This document shows, in pieces, positions 7,108-14,235 of a stretch of DNA of 17,430 bases. The DNA is taken from contig DATEAT010000130.1 in NCBI GenBank assembly GCA_035288225.1, positions 1-17,430 of the forward strand, written 5' to 3'. Made by a program: the position numbers and the translations under genes. Origin of the DNA: RBG-16-64-43 sp035288225. Lineage in GTDB: Bacteria; Chloroflexota; Anaerolineae; Anaerolineales; RBG-16-64-43. How positions within the stretch are numbered: position 1 is the stretch's first letter; each line of letters opens with the position of its first letter. Below the pieces are notes generated by a model. It was not told the DNA's origin. It was given only the letters and a program-made list of their open reading frames with translations, and searched no databases.

Positions 7108-8509
7108 ATTCCAGGGCGCGGCCCACACCGTCACCGGCTCGTTGCACATCCTGCGGGTCAACGGCACCACGCTGCTCCTGGACTGCGGTCTGTATCAGGG
7201 GCGGCGGGCCGAAGCCGCCGAGCGCAATGCCCACCTGCCCTTGCCGGCGCGCGAGGTGGGAGCGGTTGTGCTCTCGCACGCCCATCTCGACCACTGCGGC
7301 AACCTGCCCAGCCTGGTGAAGCAGGGCTTCAGCGGCCGAATCTATGCCACCCAGGCGACCGCGCACGTGACCGAACTCGTGTTGCGCGACTCGGGGCGCA
7401 TTCACGAATACGACGCCCAGTTCGTGAGCAAGCGCAACGCCGAGAAGGGGTTACCGCCGGTGGAGCCGCTGTACACGGAGGCCGACGCCGAGGCGGTGCT
7501 GCCGCTCCTCACCCCACGCGCTTACGACGAGCCGTTTCTCGTGGCTCCCGGCGTGATGGCAACCTTCTTCGATGCCGGGCACATATTGGGCTCGGCCGGC
7601 ATGTTGCTCGAAATCGAAGAGCACGGACGAACCTGGCGCCTCGTGTTCTCGGGCGACATCGGCCGCCGCCATTTGCCGATCCTGCGGGACCCGGCGCTCC
7701 CGCCTTCAGCCGATTTCCTGATCATGGAATCGACCTATGGCGATCGCCCTCACCGGGACCTGTTCCAGGCCTACCTCGAACTGCGGGATGCCATCTTGCG
7801 CACCTACCGCCGAGGCGGCAAGGTCGTCATTCCCTCCTTCGCCATCGGCCGCACCCAGGAGCTTGTGTACGATCTGCGCAACATGATTGTGCAGGGCGAG
7901 ATCCCCAAGCTGCCGATCATCGTCGACAGCCCGTTGGCCACCGGGGTTTCGGAGGTCTACCGCGCCCACACCGAGTGCTACGACGATGACGCCAAGCAGC
8001 TCCTGGCGCGCGGCGACGCAGACGAGGCCCTCGGTTTCAATTTGGTCACCTTCACCCGCTCGGTGGAGGAGTCGAAAGCGCTCAACGACCGCCGTGATCC
8101 GATGATTATTCTATCGGCCTCGGGCATGGCCGAAGGCGGGCGGATTGTGCATCACCTGCGCAACACGATTGGGGACTCGCGCAACACCGTGCTCATCGTC
8201 TCATGGCAGGCGCCCTACACCCTCGGACGGCGGCTGGCCGAGAAAGCCGAGACGGTGCGCATCTTCGGTGAGGAGCATGCGCGTCGGGCGGAGGTGGTGA
8301 CCATCGGCGGTTTCTCCGCGCATGCCGGGCAGAACTTCCTGCGCGAGTACGCGCGCCAGGGCGGCGCATCCGCGCGCTCGGTCTTCCTGGTGCACGGCGA
8401 GGAGAAATCGGCGGCGGCTCTGATGGAAGCACTCACTGCCGATGGATTGCACGCCCCCGTGAGCTTTCCCGACCGCGGAACAGTGTTCGACACCGCCGAT
8501 TTGGCCTGA
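7097..8509 (+). CDS. Beta-CASP metallo-beta-lactamase-fold RNA hydrolase
   Basis: The 470-residue product belongs to the CPSF73-like bacterial beta-CASP family of RNA endo- or exonucleases. Metallo-beta-lactamase metal motifs are complete: SHAHLDHCG with His61, His63, Asp65 and His66; DAGHILGSA with His162; FSGDIG with Asp187. The beta-CASP module is marked by ESTYGDR (from 211), ASGMAEGGRIVHHL with His352/353, GGFSAHA with His409 and VHGE with His433. AAGGAA precedes the ATG. Overlap with RNase D makes co-translation likely, and together they point to RNA decay or 3'-end maturation. It differs from RNase J by lacking that family's extra C-terminal domain. Substrate preference cannot be told from sequence. 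Confidence 0.92.
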   Translation: MRIEFQGAAHTVTGSLHILRVNGTTLLLDCGLYQGRRAEAAERNAHLPLPAREVGAVVLSHAHLDHCGNLPSLVKQGFSGRIYATQATAHVTELVLRDSGRIHEYDAQFVSKRNAEKGLPPVEPLYTEADAEAVLPLLTPRAYDEPFLVAPGVMATFFDAGHILGSAGMLLEIEEHGRTWRLVFSGDIGRRHLPILRDPALPPSADFLIMESTYGDRPHRDLFQAYLELRDAILRTYRRGGKVVIPSFAIGRTQELVYDLRNMIVQGEIPKLPIIVDSPLATGVSEVYRAHTECYDDDAKQLLARGDADEALGFNLVTFTRSVEESKALNDRRDPMIILSASGMAEGGRIVHHLRNTIGDSRNTVLIVSWQAPYTLGRRLAEKAETVRIFGEEHARRAEVVTIGGFSAHAGQNFLREYARQGGASARSVFLVHGEEKSAAALMEALTADGLHAPVSFPDRGTVFDTADLA

Positions 8510-8516
8510 GCTGAGA

Positions 8517-8522
8517 TATAAT
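8517..8522 (+). promoter_or_regulatory. -10 box placed for initiation at the tRNA 5' end
   Basis: A perfect TATAAT ends seven bases before the mature tRNA-Ser 5' end at 8530. No good -35 sits at 16-18 bases, so activity is uncertain. Read-through from the beta-CASP gene, whose stop is 20 bases before the tRNA, is the alternative. Confidence 0.4.
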
Positions 8523-8529
8523 CGCAAAC

Positions 8530-8617
8530 GGAGAGGTGCCAGAGCGGTTGAATGGGACGGTCTCGAAAACCGTTGTGGTCCTTTGGGCCACCGTGGGTTC
8601 GAATCCCACCCTCTCCG
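8530..8617 (+). tRNA. tRNA-Ser (anticodon CGA)
   Basis: The 88-base cloverleaf is complete. The 7-bp acceptor stem pairs GGAGAGG (8530-8536) with CCTCTCC (8610-8616). The anticodon stem ACGGT/ACCGT encloses CTCGAAA with CGA at 8564-8566. A long variable arm (8574-8592, stem TGGTCC/GGGCCA) is typical of class II serine tRNAs, and the T arm is GTGGG-TTCGAAT-CCCAC. The discriminator is G8617, as expected for bacterial tRNA-Ser. The following bases are CCT, so the CCA end is not encoded and must be added after transcription. It reads UCG codons. Confidence 0.97.
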
Positions 8618-8687
8618 CCTTCGTCAACCTCTAATCACAGCCCATCGTGAGTTCAAATCTACTTCGCGTGCCCTACTGCCTGGAGTG

Positions 8688-8715
8688 AACCAGAGCCCTA
8701 CAGACTCTGGTTTTT
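8688..8715 (+). terminator. Intrinsic terminator after tRNA-Ser
   Basis: An 8-bp stem AACCAGAG/CTCTGGTT (8688-8695 with 8705-8712) with a 9-base loop runs into TTTTT at 8711-8715. It closes the plus-strand RNase D - beta-CASP - tRNA block, about 70 bases after the tRNA. Confidence 0.85.
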
Positions 8716-8798
8716 CGTCTATCTATTGAGGGACATATCCCTATCGCAAACACAGCTCGGGGGCGCAAAACCGCGGAATGGACACCAGCACCCCAGAA

Positions 8799-9719
8799 CT
8801 AGGGGAGTGAGAGGGAGCATCGGAAACCGTAGTCTTGGTTCGAGTAGCCCGGGCCGCTGCCATCGCGGCTCGCCGAGCGGATGCTGCCCGTGCCGCTCCA
8901 CCACGAACCGCCTCGCATACTGCGATCATTCCCATCAGCTGGTCCAGTGGGGTTGTTCGTCGGCGATGTGCCGTAGTAATAATAGTCGTACTTATCCGCC
9001 ACCCACTCCGTCACATTCCCTGCCATGTCACACGCTCCATACGGACTATTGCCGTCTGGATAACTACATACCTCTGTGGTGTCGCCTACTTTGTCGCCGT
9101 AGTTTGCCAGATCACTGGTGGGACTGGTGTCCCCCCAAGGGTAGATCAAGCCATTTGTCCCGCGAGCCGTTTTCTCCCACTGGGCTTCCGTCGGCAGCTG
9201 CCGCCCCGCCCATTCGCAATAGGCCTTGGCCTCGTGCCAGTTGACATAGATCGCCGGGTAGTCTGCGTATACCGAATTGTCGTAATAGCTATCCTGTGAA
9301 GATGATCCAAGTTGCATTGGCGGGTCGCATGCCCCCTCTGCCACACACTGGGCGTACATGTCATTGGTCACTTCGGTTTTGTCTATCCAGTAGGCACTTA
9401 GCGTAACCTGGTGCTCCGGACGTTCATTTCGTATATCATTGTTGCGCCCCATTGTGAATTCACCCTCCGGAACATACACCATCTCCATGCCATCAATGGG
9501 TGATATCCTGGTGTCTCCAGGAGCCAGTGTTGGTTCCGGGGTGGGCGGAATCGCGGTCTTGGTTGGTACCGGGACTCTCCCTACCTCTATTTCCGGCAAT
9601 GCAGCCACCGCTTCGGCTGCTAACGTGTCAATCCTCGCCTTGTCGGTTGGAGCGCATGCTGCCGGCATCCCTCCCAACATCACCATGCAAGAGAAGATGA
9701 TCATGCTTCTCGTCTTCAT
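8799..9719 (-). CDS. Lipoprotein with a degenerate FGE/SUMF1 (formylglycine-generating-like) domain
   Basis: This 306-residue product begins with a signal peptide and a lipobox-like PAAC (Cys22), then a Pro/Thr-rich spacer (about 45-70). A full SUMF1-type fold follows (about 76-305): GMEMVYVPEGEFTMG, YWIDKTEVTNDMYAQCV, PAIYVNWHEAKAYCEWAG, RQLPTEAQWEKTARG, YPWGD, GACDMAGNVTEWVAD and the closing DYGFRC. The GGSWWSGTGSIRSASR stretch (270-285) lacks the two cysteines that bind copper in true FGE, so formylglycine formation is unlikely; a ligand-binding or sensory role fits better. The ATG at 9719 overlaps the stop of the 745-residue membrane protein as ATGA, which favours it over the ATG at 9740. 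The two products are probably partners in the envelope. Confidence 0.87.
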   Translation of the reverse strand: MKTRSMIIFSCMVMLGGMPAACAPTDKARIDTLAAEAVAALPEIEVGRVPVPTKTAIPPTPEPTLAPGDTRISPIDGMEMVYVPEGEFTMGRNNDIRNERPEHQVTLSAYWIDKTEVTNDMYAQCVAEGACDPPMQLGSSSQDSYYDNSVYADYPAIYVNWHEAKAYCEWAGRQLPTEAQWEKTARGTNGLIYPWGDTSPTSDLANYGDKVGDTTEVCSYPDGNSPYGACDMAGNVTEWVADKYDYYYYGTSPTNNPTGPADGNDRSMRGGSWWSGTGSIRSASRDGSGPGYSNQDYGFRCSLSLP

Positions 9720-11953
9720 TTCAGCACTTGTGCGATCCATTCATTAATTGTCGAATTACTCACTTGGTCTCCCATGATGGATGCTGTCGAGTATTGAAAA
9801 AAGAACACACGGGGGCATGCCGAAGGATATCCTCCATAGAATGCCTTCTTTGCCACCTGCACTCCAGTGGCAACCAAGTTAATGACAACCTCTTCAACTT
9901 CCTGAAGCCTTTCTAGAGTAGCCCCCCCGGTATATGGGCAAGATCCCACCACGCGAATATCACCTTTCCGGAATACGGTATAGCGGAAATTACCTGGAGT
10001 GGTCGCAAGTAATTCACTGGGCATACTCCACCATGTACCTCCTGCAGGTCCTACTTTGTAGCAATTCATTGACTTCCCGGGTTCATCAATCAGCAACCCT
10101 ACGGACGGGTGGTTGGGGGTCTTGCCATTGCAGGCCTGTACCAGCGCCTCCGACAGCACAATCTGGCCGTCCTCACCTTCGTCCCTGGCAAGCAGCAACA
10201 CCGTTTTTTGGAATTCCTCATCCGCATCTTCCAACAGCACGCTGGATACGCCCAGTGTTCTAGTTACCTCAACCTTTTCCATTGCGAGAAGAAAATGGTT
10301 CTGGCTGCTCAGCTTCTTGCCCCAATCCAGATACACCTGCGGCAGCATCTGCGTGGCATCGGCCGCGGCTGTTGAATTGCTGTATGTATCGATCACAGCT
10401 AGCAATCGCAGTACTGCTTGTTCATAGTCATCTTGCTCCGTCAACTGCACTGACCAATCCGCGTACGCCTGCGCCGCACCTTCGTAGGCGGATTCATATT
10501 CATCTGCTTCGGGGTAGGTCAGCATCAAATACTCATACTCTTCCACCGCTTGTGCAAAATCCTCCTGCGATTGCAGGTAATTGCCCCACGCCAGGTAATG
10601 CCTAGTGTAGGTATCCTCCAATTGCTGCTGGCTCGCCTCGGCTTGGGTAGGAAAAGCCACCTCCACGGAATTGAGTTTTTCCAACCCGTCTTCAAACTCG
10701 TTCTGCCCAGCAAGCTTCTGCGCCCAGCCCAGATAAGCATCCACACCCAATTCGGCCATCTCCGGTCTCTTTTGCGAATTGGGATAGAGCGTATTGAAGA
10801 GCGCAATCTCCTCAAGCGCCGCGCCAAATTGACCTTCTTCCATCAGGTTGCGCGTGTTGATCAACAAGCCCACCTCGCCTAGCAGCTGCCGCACTTCCAC
10901 CACCCGTGAATTCAGCGAGAGCTTGTAGTTTCTGCTCAGGGCATACCATTTGCCAAATGCGCCGTATTCATCACCTTCCTCATAGGCGGTGAGTCCGGCT
11001 TGATAGAGGTTGCTGCCCAATGATCGGTACAGAAAGAAGCCTCCGTAGAACACAAGGTTGACCAGTATCGCCAGCGCTGGCAGCAGCAGCGCAGATTTCT
11101 CTAATGCTGGCGCAAGGTTGACCGTCTTCTTCCTCAGCAGCAGCCACAGATCCAGCCCCATGCCAATGAACAACGCTAAGGACAGTAATCCCCACAAGAG
11201 CGGGCTCTTGGATGCGTTGAACAAGTGACCCGCTGCCATTAGGAACACGCCTCCAACCAAAAAGAGCAGCCCGCGCAGCTTCTTGCCGCTGAGCCAGTAA
11301 CCCAGGCCAAAGATGTTCAAGTTGGCAATCGCCAGCCACAGCGCAGGTCGCATATCCGTTCGCTTTCCGTGTACTTTGGCCGGCAGCTCTGGGGGTTCCT
11401 TCATCATGGTGGGTTCAGTTTTGTGGTCATCCTGCCCGGCTTTTTCGAAGCCACTTTCATTGGGCGGGGCTGCTCTTGTATCTTCTTTCTCCTGCCCGGC
11501 TTTCTTCATTGCATCCTTCTTTGCATCAGCAGCGCTTGCTGCGGCCCTTGGCGTCGGCGGTGGTTCTTTCTTTCTCGAACTGCCGCCGCCAGCCAGCGGG
11601 GTGGCCCTGAGGGGCGCGAGTCCTGTCTCCCACCAGTGGCGCGCATCCGCCGCGGCCACCTCCAGGTCCAGTCCGCGTTTCTTAGCTCCCTGCTCGCACA
11701 TCAGGATGGGCATGCTGACGCTTGGATCGAACATGACGAATATACCCGGCGTCTGTGCGCGCATGCGCTCCAGTTTGCTCTGTGACTCAGCCGCCGTGCG
11801 AACATCCGTGCGGAAATCGACCAGTTCCTTCGATATGTACAGGTATCCCGTGCCGCGCGGAATGGTCGCGCCCGGGAAACCGCACGGACAGTCATTATCC
11901 GAACAGATACCGTCCTTCCCCGGGTTGGCTTGTGGAGCCTCGAAGTATTCCAT
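9716..11953 (-). CDS. Large membrane protein with N-terminal Cys motif and Trp-anchored TPR-like repeats (745 aa)
   Basis: I do not recognise a named family. In order: a cysteine cluster at 17, 22 and 24 (CSDNDCPCG) with IPRGTGYLYIS (31-41), ending in ADARHWWETGLAPLRATPL (102-120); a charged Lys/Ala/Pro linker (125-200); hydrophobic helices near 205-221, 227-243, 251-273 and 288-309; then TPR-like helical repeats to about 590. Four repeats share Y-x-x-W, Q-x-x-F/Y and an acidic second helix, with tryptophans at 410, 456, 500 and 544, a 44-46-residue period. The last 135 residues have cysteines at 608, 631, 672 and 713. GGAGGAG six bases before ATG 11953 decides the start over the GTG at 11986. 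It is coupled by ATGA to the FGE-like lipoprotein gene. A role in an envelope complex is inferred. Confidence 0.8.
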   Translation of the reverse strand: MEYFEAPQANPGKDGICSDNDCPCGFPGATIPRGTGYLYISKELVDFRTDVRTAAESQSKLERMRAQTPGIFVMFDPSVSMPILMCEQGAKKRGLDLEVAAADARHWWETGLAPLRATPLAGGGSSRKKEPPPTPRAAASAADAKKDAMKKAGQEKEDTRAAPPNESGFEKAGQDDHKTEPTMMKEPPELPAKVHGKRTDMRPALWLAIANLNIFGLGYWLSGKKLRGLLFLVGGVFLMAAGHLFNASKSPLLWGLLSLALFIGMGLDLWLLLRKKTVNLAPALEKSALLLPALAILVNLVFYGGFFLYRSLGSNLYQAGLTAYEEGDEYGAFGKWYALSRNYKLSLNSRVVEVRQLLGEVGLLINTRNLMEEGQFGAALEEIALFNTLYPNSQKRPEMAELGVDAYLGWAQKLAGQNEFEDGLEKLNSVEVAFPTQAEASQQQLEDTYTRHYLAWGNYLQSQEDFAQAVEEYEYLMLTYPEADEYESAYEGAAQAYADWSVQLTEQDDYEQAVLRLLAVIDTYSNSTAAADATQMLPQVYLDWGKKLSSQNHFLLAMEKVEVTRTLGVSSVLLEDADEEFQKTVLLLARDEGEDGQIVLSEALVQACNGKTPNHPSVGLLIDEPGKSMNCYKVGPAGGTWWSMPSELLATTPGNFRYTVFRKGDIRVVGSCPYTGGATLERLQEVEEVVINLVATGVQVAKKAFYGGYPSACPRVFFFQYSTASIMGDQVSNSTINEWIAQVLK

Positions 11954-12044
11954 TCTTTGCTCCTCCGCTGGTGGTTGCGGGTTCACCGTAACCGCATGAA
12001 AGGATGAAGAAGGCCATGCTGAACAATGCGCAACTCTTCATCAT
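11895..12044 (-). CDS. Possible small lipoprotein (49 aa) overlapping the next gene's start
   Basis: The frame begins MMKSCALFSMAFFILSC, a compact signal peptide with a good lipobox (ILSC, Cys17), followed by only 33 polar residues. Its last 59 bases run in another frame through the ribosome-binding site and start of the 745-residue protein gene. Such a long overlap is unusual. It might be a real small lipoprotein that couples translation, an upstream leader frame, or chance. No Shine-Dalgarno is seen before either ATG. A TTGACA upstream (12097-12092) suggests transcription starts nearby. The mature residues match nothing I know. Confidence 0.35.
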   Translation of the reverse strand: MMKSCALFSMAFFILSCGYGEPATTSGGAKNGILRGSTSQPGEGRYLFG

Positions 12045-12068
12045 TCGTCGATTGTGATTCAAGTTCAC

Positions 12069-12097
12069 AATCTTTTCCAAGTGGTCTAGCGTGTCAA
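12069..12097 (-). promoter_or_regulatory. Candidate promoter for the membrane protein / FGE-like lipoprotein operon
   Basis: On the minus strand a perfect TTGACA (12097-12092) is followed by a 17-base spacer and AAGATT (12074-12069), a poor -10. Transcription from here would include the small lipoprotein frame and the two large genes. Confidence 0.35.
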
Positions 12098-12229
12098 ATA
12101 CACCCCGATATTGATAGGCAGATTTCCTTCCACGCGATACAGGTTGGATGCCAATTAGGGGCAGTGAAGTAGTCTACCTCTCTCATCTGAGGTCAATAAG
12201 CGCTGGCAATATCATGAGATAGACCCTGC

Positions 12230-12466
12230 TCATAACACCTTTGTTCCACATTTTGGACAGTGTGTGCTTCCTGTCCCGAGATCGTTTCCCTTCTTGTTCC
12301 CACACTCCAGACAAAACATTGATAAACAAGAGGGGCAAACAAACTTCCGGGCTGAGGCTTGTTTCAATCTCTCGAAAAGATCGGCCCCTGGATTCAATAT
12401 GGTTAACCCTCCAATGCCTTCAGTCAGTTGCTGCTTGCAGTAATCACATGCATCTGTAGTAACCAT
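12230..12466 (-). CDS. Small zinc-ribbon protein (78 aa)
   Basis: Four CxxC pairs are visible: Cys7/10 (CDYC), 44/47 (CPSC), 52/55 (CLEC) and 70/73 (CPKC), enough for two zinc sites. The second half (FVCPSCLSMFCLECGNKKG, then HCPKCG) looks like a zinc ribbon used for protein or nucleic-acid contacts. There is no signal or membrane segment, so it should be cytoplasmic. AAGG lies five bases before the ATG. It sits upstream of the membrane-protein operon on the same strand with a 150-base gap before the small lipoprotein frame. Its composition is among the most AT-rich in the window (42 and 47 percent GC in two counted 60-base lines). Function unknown. Confidence 0.65.
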   Translation of the reverse strand: MVTTDACDYCKQQLTEGIGGLTILNPGADLFERLKQASARKFVCPSCLSMFCLECGNKKGNDLGTGSTHCPKCGTKVL

Positions 12467-12476
12467 ACAAACCTTG

Positions 12477-12505
12477 TCTAAAGTAGAGTATTGATCTCTT
12501 TCAAT
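12477..12505 (-). promoter_or_regulatory. Candidate promoter for the zinc-ribbon gene
   Basis: TTGAAA (12505-12500), a 17-base spacer and TTTAGA (12482-12477) on the minus strand. The -35 matches five of six consensus bases. The -10 lies only about ten bases before the ATG, so either the leader is minimal or the match is accidental. Confidence 0.3.
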
Positions 12506-12655
12506 TGCTGGTTCGCATTTACTTGTTGAGTATCCGGACTGTAGTATTGCCTCTCATTGTTTCGATGCGCGGCGGGTGTCGGTCATCGAAAGTTGGTGGG
12601 GCATCGATGGGTTTGTGTCTCGGTGGTGCCGGCGCGCAGCGATGGCACGCGCCAC

Positions 12656-13762
12656 CTAGGCGGCCTGAGCCGTCAGGGGCGCAATGATATGGCGCAGGCC
12701 TTCCAAATGCCCCGGTGCGCGGAACCACCGGGTGAAGTTGAGACTGTGGCGCAGGAAAGTCAGGTATTCCTGCGGGTCAACATCTTTGTTGTAGTAGTCG
12801 AGTACCGTCCAATTGAGCACGTAATGGCTGGCCGCATTGATCAGGTGAGGCAGGTAGCGGCCCTCGGAGGCCGATAGCGGCCCAAGCCCCGGCTGCCCGG
12901 CCAACGCACTCTGATATGCGGCGAGGTACATGGCCACATCCGCCAGGCGCAACTCGCCATCCTGCTCCGCCTCCCAGGTGGCAAAGAAGTACCACAAGGC
13001 CAGGGCCACGTCGAAAGCACGCAGATCCACCTTCGACCAGTCAAAATCGAACAGCCCGGTGACTTCGGCGCCGCGGAACTTGAGGTTGCCCGGGTGGTAA
13101 TCGCAGTGGATGATGAGCTGCGGCATACGGCGCGCCTCGGGCTCACCCAGCACGGCCAGTGTTTCCCGCAGGTCGCGCCGCAGGAATTGCAGATGCTCCA
13201 TCAGGCACGCATCGAAGACCGTGTTCTTCGAGCGCTGGGGAGTCCCGTCCAAATACTGCCCCATTTCCGACAACAGATCGAGAATCTTGGATTCCGCACG
13301 CTGACCGCGAGGCACGAATCCGTTCAAAGCGCGGTGAAACTGCGCCTGGACGATTCCCGAATTGCGGATCTCTGCAGGCAGGCAGCGCGGGCCAACCCAG
13401 GTGTAGCGGTCGTCATCCGGGAGGAAGTCGAAGATGGCATAGAAGGCGCCTTCGCGATCCTCCGCGCCGGCGAAGCGGTGAAGATAGGTCTTCCCCTCAC
13501 GGGTTGCGTGCAAACGCGCGACCGGCGGCGAGCCCGCCTTCACCAGACACTCGATCACGGAATGCTCGAACTCGATCTCCTCCTGCCGGATGCCTCGCTT
13601 GTACTTGCGCAGGAAGTAGCGCGCGGGCTTGCCGTCCTTCACGACGTCAATGGCGAAGCTGGCGTTGACAAAGCCGCGCTCGTTGCGCTCGAGCCGGGTC
13701 AGTTCGCCCAGGTCGTAGTGGCGCAGGATGTCGCGGAGTTCAGCAGCAGGATCGGAGGACAT
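12656..13762 (-). CDS. APH/choline-kinase-fold phosphotransferase (homoserine kinase II-like)
   Basis: The 368-residue product has the aminoglycoside-phosphotransferase kinase fold (PF01636). A likely ATP-binding lysine lies in YFLRKYKRG (about 49-57) with a downstream acidic EEIEFEHSVIE helix. The catalytic loop is IIHCDYHPGNLKF with Asp221, His223 and Asn226, and the metal-binding DFDW has Asp239 and Asp241. This family phosphorylates small hydroxyl substrates such as homoserine, choline, fructosamines or antibiotics; nothing here picks one. GGAG lies four bases before the ATG. It is a single-gene unit; the region after the stop has a GC stem (12631-12636 with 12648-12653) but no T-tract. 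Resistance should not be assumed. Confidence 0.85.
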   Translation of the reverse strand: MSSDPAAELRDILRHYDLGELTRLERNERGFVNASFAIDVVKDGKPARYFLRKYKRGIRQEEIEFEHSVIECLVKAGSPPVARLHATREGKTYLHRFAGAEDREGAFYAIFDFLPDDDRYTWVGPRCLPAEIRNSGIVQAQFHRALNGFVPRGQRAESKILDLLSEMGQYLDGTPQRSKNTVFDACLMEHLQFLRRDLRETLAVLGEPEARRMPQLIIHCDYHPGNLKFRGAEVTGLFDFDWSKVDLRAFDVALALWYFFATWEAEQDGELRLADVAMYLAAYQSALAGQPGLGPLSASEGRYLPHLINAASHYVLNWTVLDYYNKDVDPQEYLTFLRHSLNFTRWFRAPGHLEGLRHIIAPLTAQAA

Positions 13763-14157
13763 AGGGCTCCATCAAGGTGGGAGGGCGCAATTCGAAGGCA
13801 GGCTGGGATGCACGGTTAGCGGGCCGCAACGTCAAGAACCTTGCACACGGAACCCGAGCCTCCGCCGATGCAACCTGGCCCCCGATCGGGCAGGTGACAC
13901 ATTGCGATTCTAAGCTCAAATGCTCGACCCGGTCGATCGTTCTACAATTCACCCGGTCCACCGCGCATGGCCGGCCGTCGAACCGTCTTCACCGGTCAAT
14001 GACGAGGTCGACCCTGGGGACCCAAGCCGGCAGCCAGCTGTGCCCAAACGAAAGGTTACAGACCGAAATAGACAACCCCCCATCGCGCCGTACCAATCCC
14101 ATGCCTTCAGGGATCCTCCCGGTTCCACCGCAGTCTGTCACTCTATGGAAGAAGGTG
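13763..14157. other. Long divergent intergenic region
   Basis: No credible gene is seen between the APH-fold kinase (-) and the thioredoxin promoter (+). Visible structure is limited to a perfect 10-bp palindrome CCCGATCGGG (13881-13890) and a 6-bp inverted repeat TCGACC-C-GGTCGA (13924-13936). Minus-strand TTGACG near 13835 could be a -35 for the kinase, but it lacks a good -10. Confidence 0.4.
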
Positions 14158-14187
14158 ATGACAGGCCGGCACGGAGGATGGTAGAAT
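14158..14187 (+). promoter_or_regulatory. Promoter of the thioredoxin gene
   Basis: ATGACA (14158-14163), an 18-base spacer and TAGAAT (14182-14187); both hexamers match five of six consensus bases. Initiation near 14194 would place a strong hairpin at the very 5' end of the transcript and give a leader of about 87 bases. Confidence 0.55.
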
Positions 14188-14195
14188 CTCATTGT

Positions 14196-14235
14196 CCGGG
14201 CGGGGAGTGTCCCGCCCGGGTTGCGTGCGCAACCC
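14196..14235 (+). promoter_or_regulatory. Overlapping GC hairpins in the thioredoxin leader
   Basis: Stem I pairs CCGGGCGGG (14196-14204) with CCCGCCCGG (14211-14219). Stem II pairs GGGTTGC (14218-14224) with GCAACCC (14229-14235). The two share bases 14218-14219, so they compete for two pairs or stack end to end. Their place at the predicted 5' end suggests mRNA protection or a regulatory fold. Confidence 0.5.

Noticed and set aside
8641..8668. Second tRNA-like 3' end (GAGTTCAAATCTACTT) after tRNA-Ser
   Set aside because: The T-loop resemblance is real, but the T stem has two mismatches and no acceptor or anticodon arm is found. It may be a tRNA remnant; evidence is too weak to list.
12631..12653. 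GC stem after the APH-fold kinase stop
   Set aside because: Only 6 bp with an 11-base loop and no T-tract on the minus strand, so not called as a terminator.
12656..13762. Antibiotic resistance gene
   Set aside because: The APH fold is shared by many metabolic kinases, and no aminoglycoside-specific sequence is visible.
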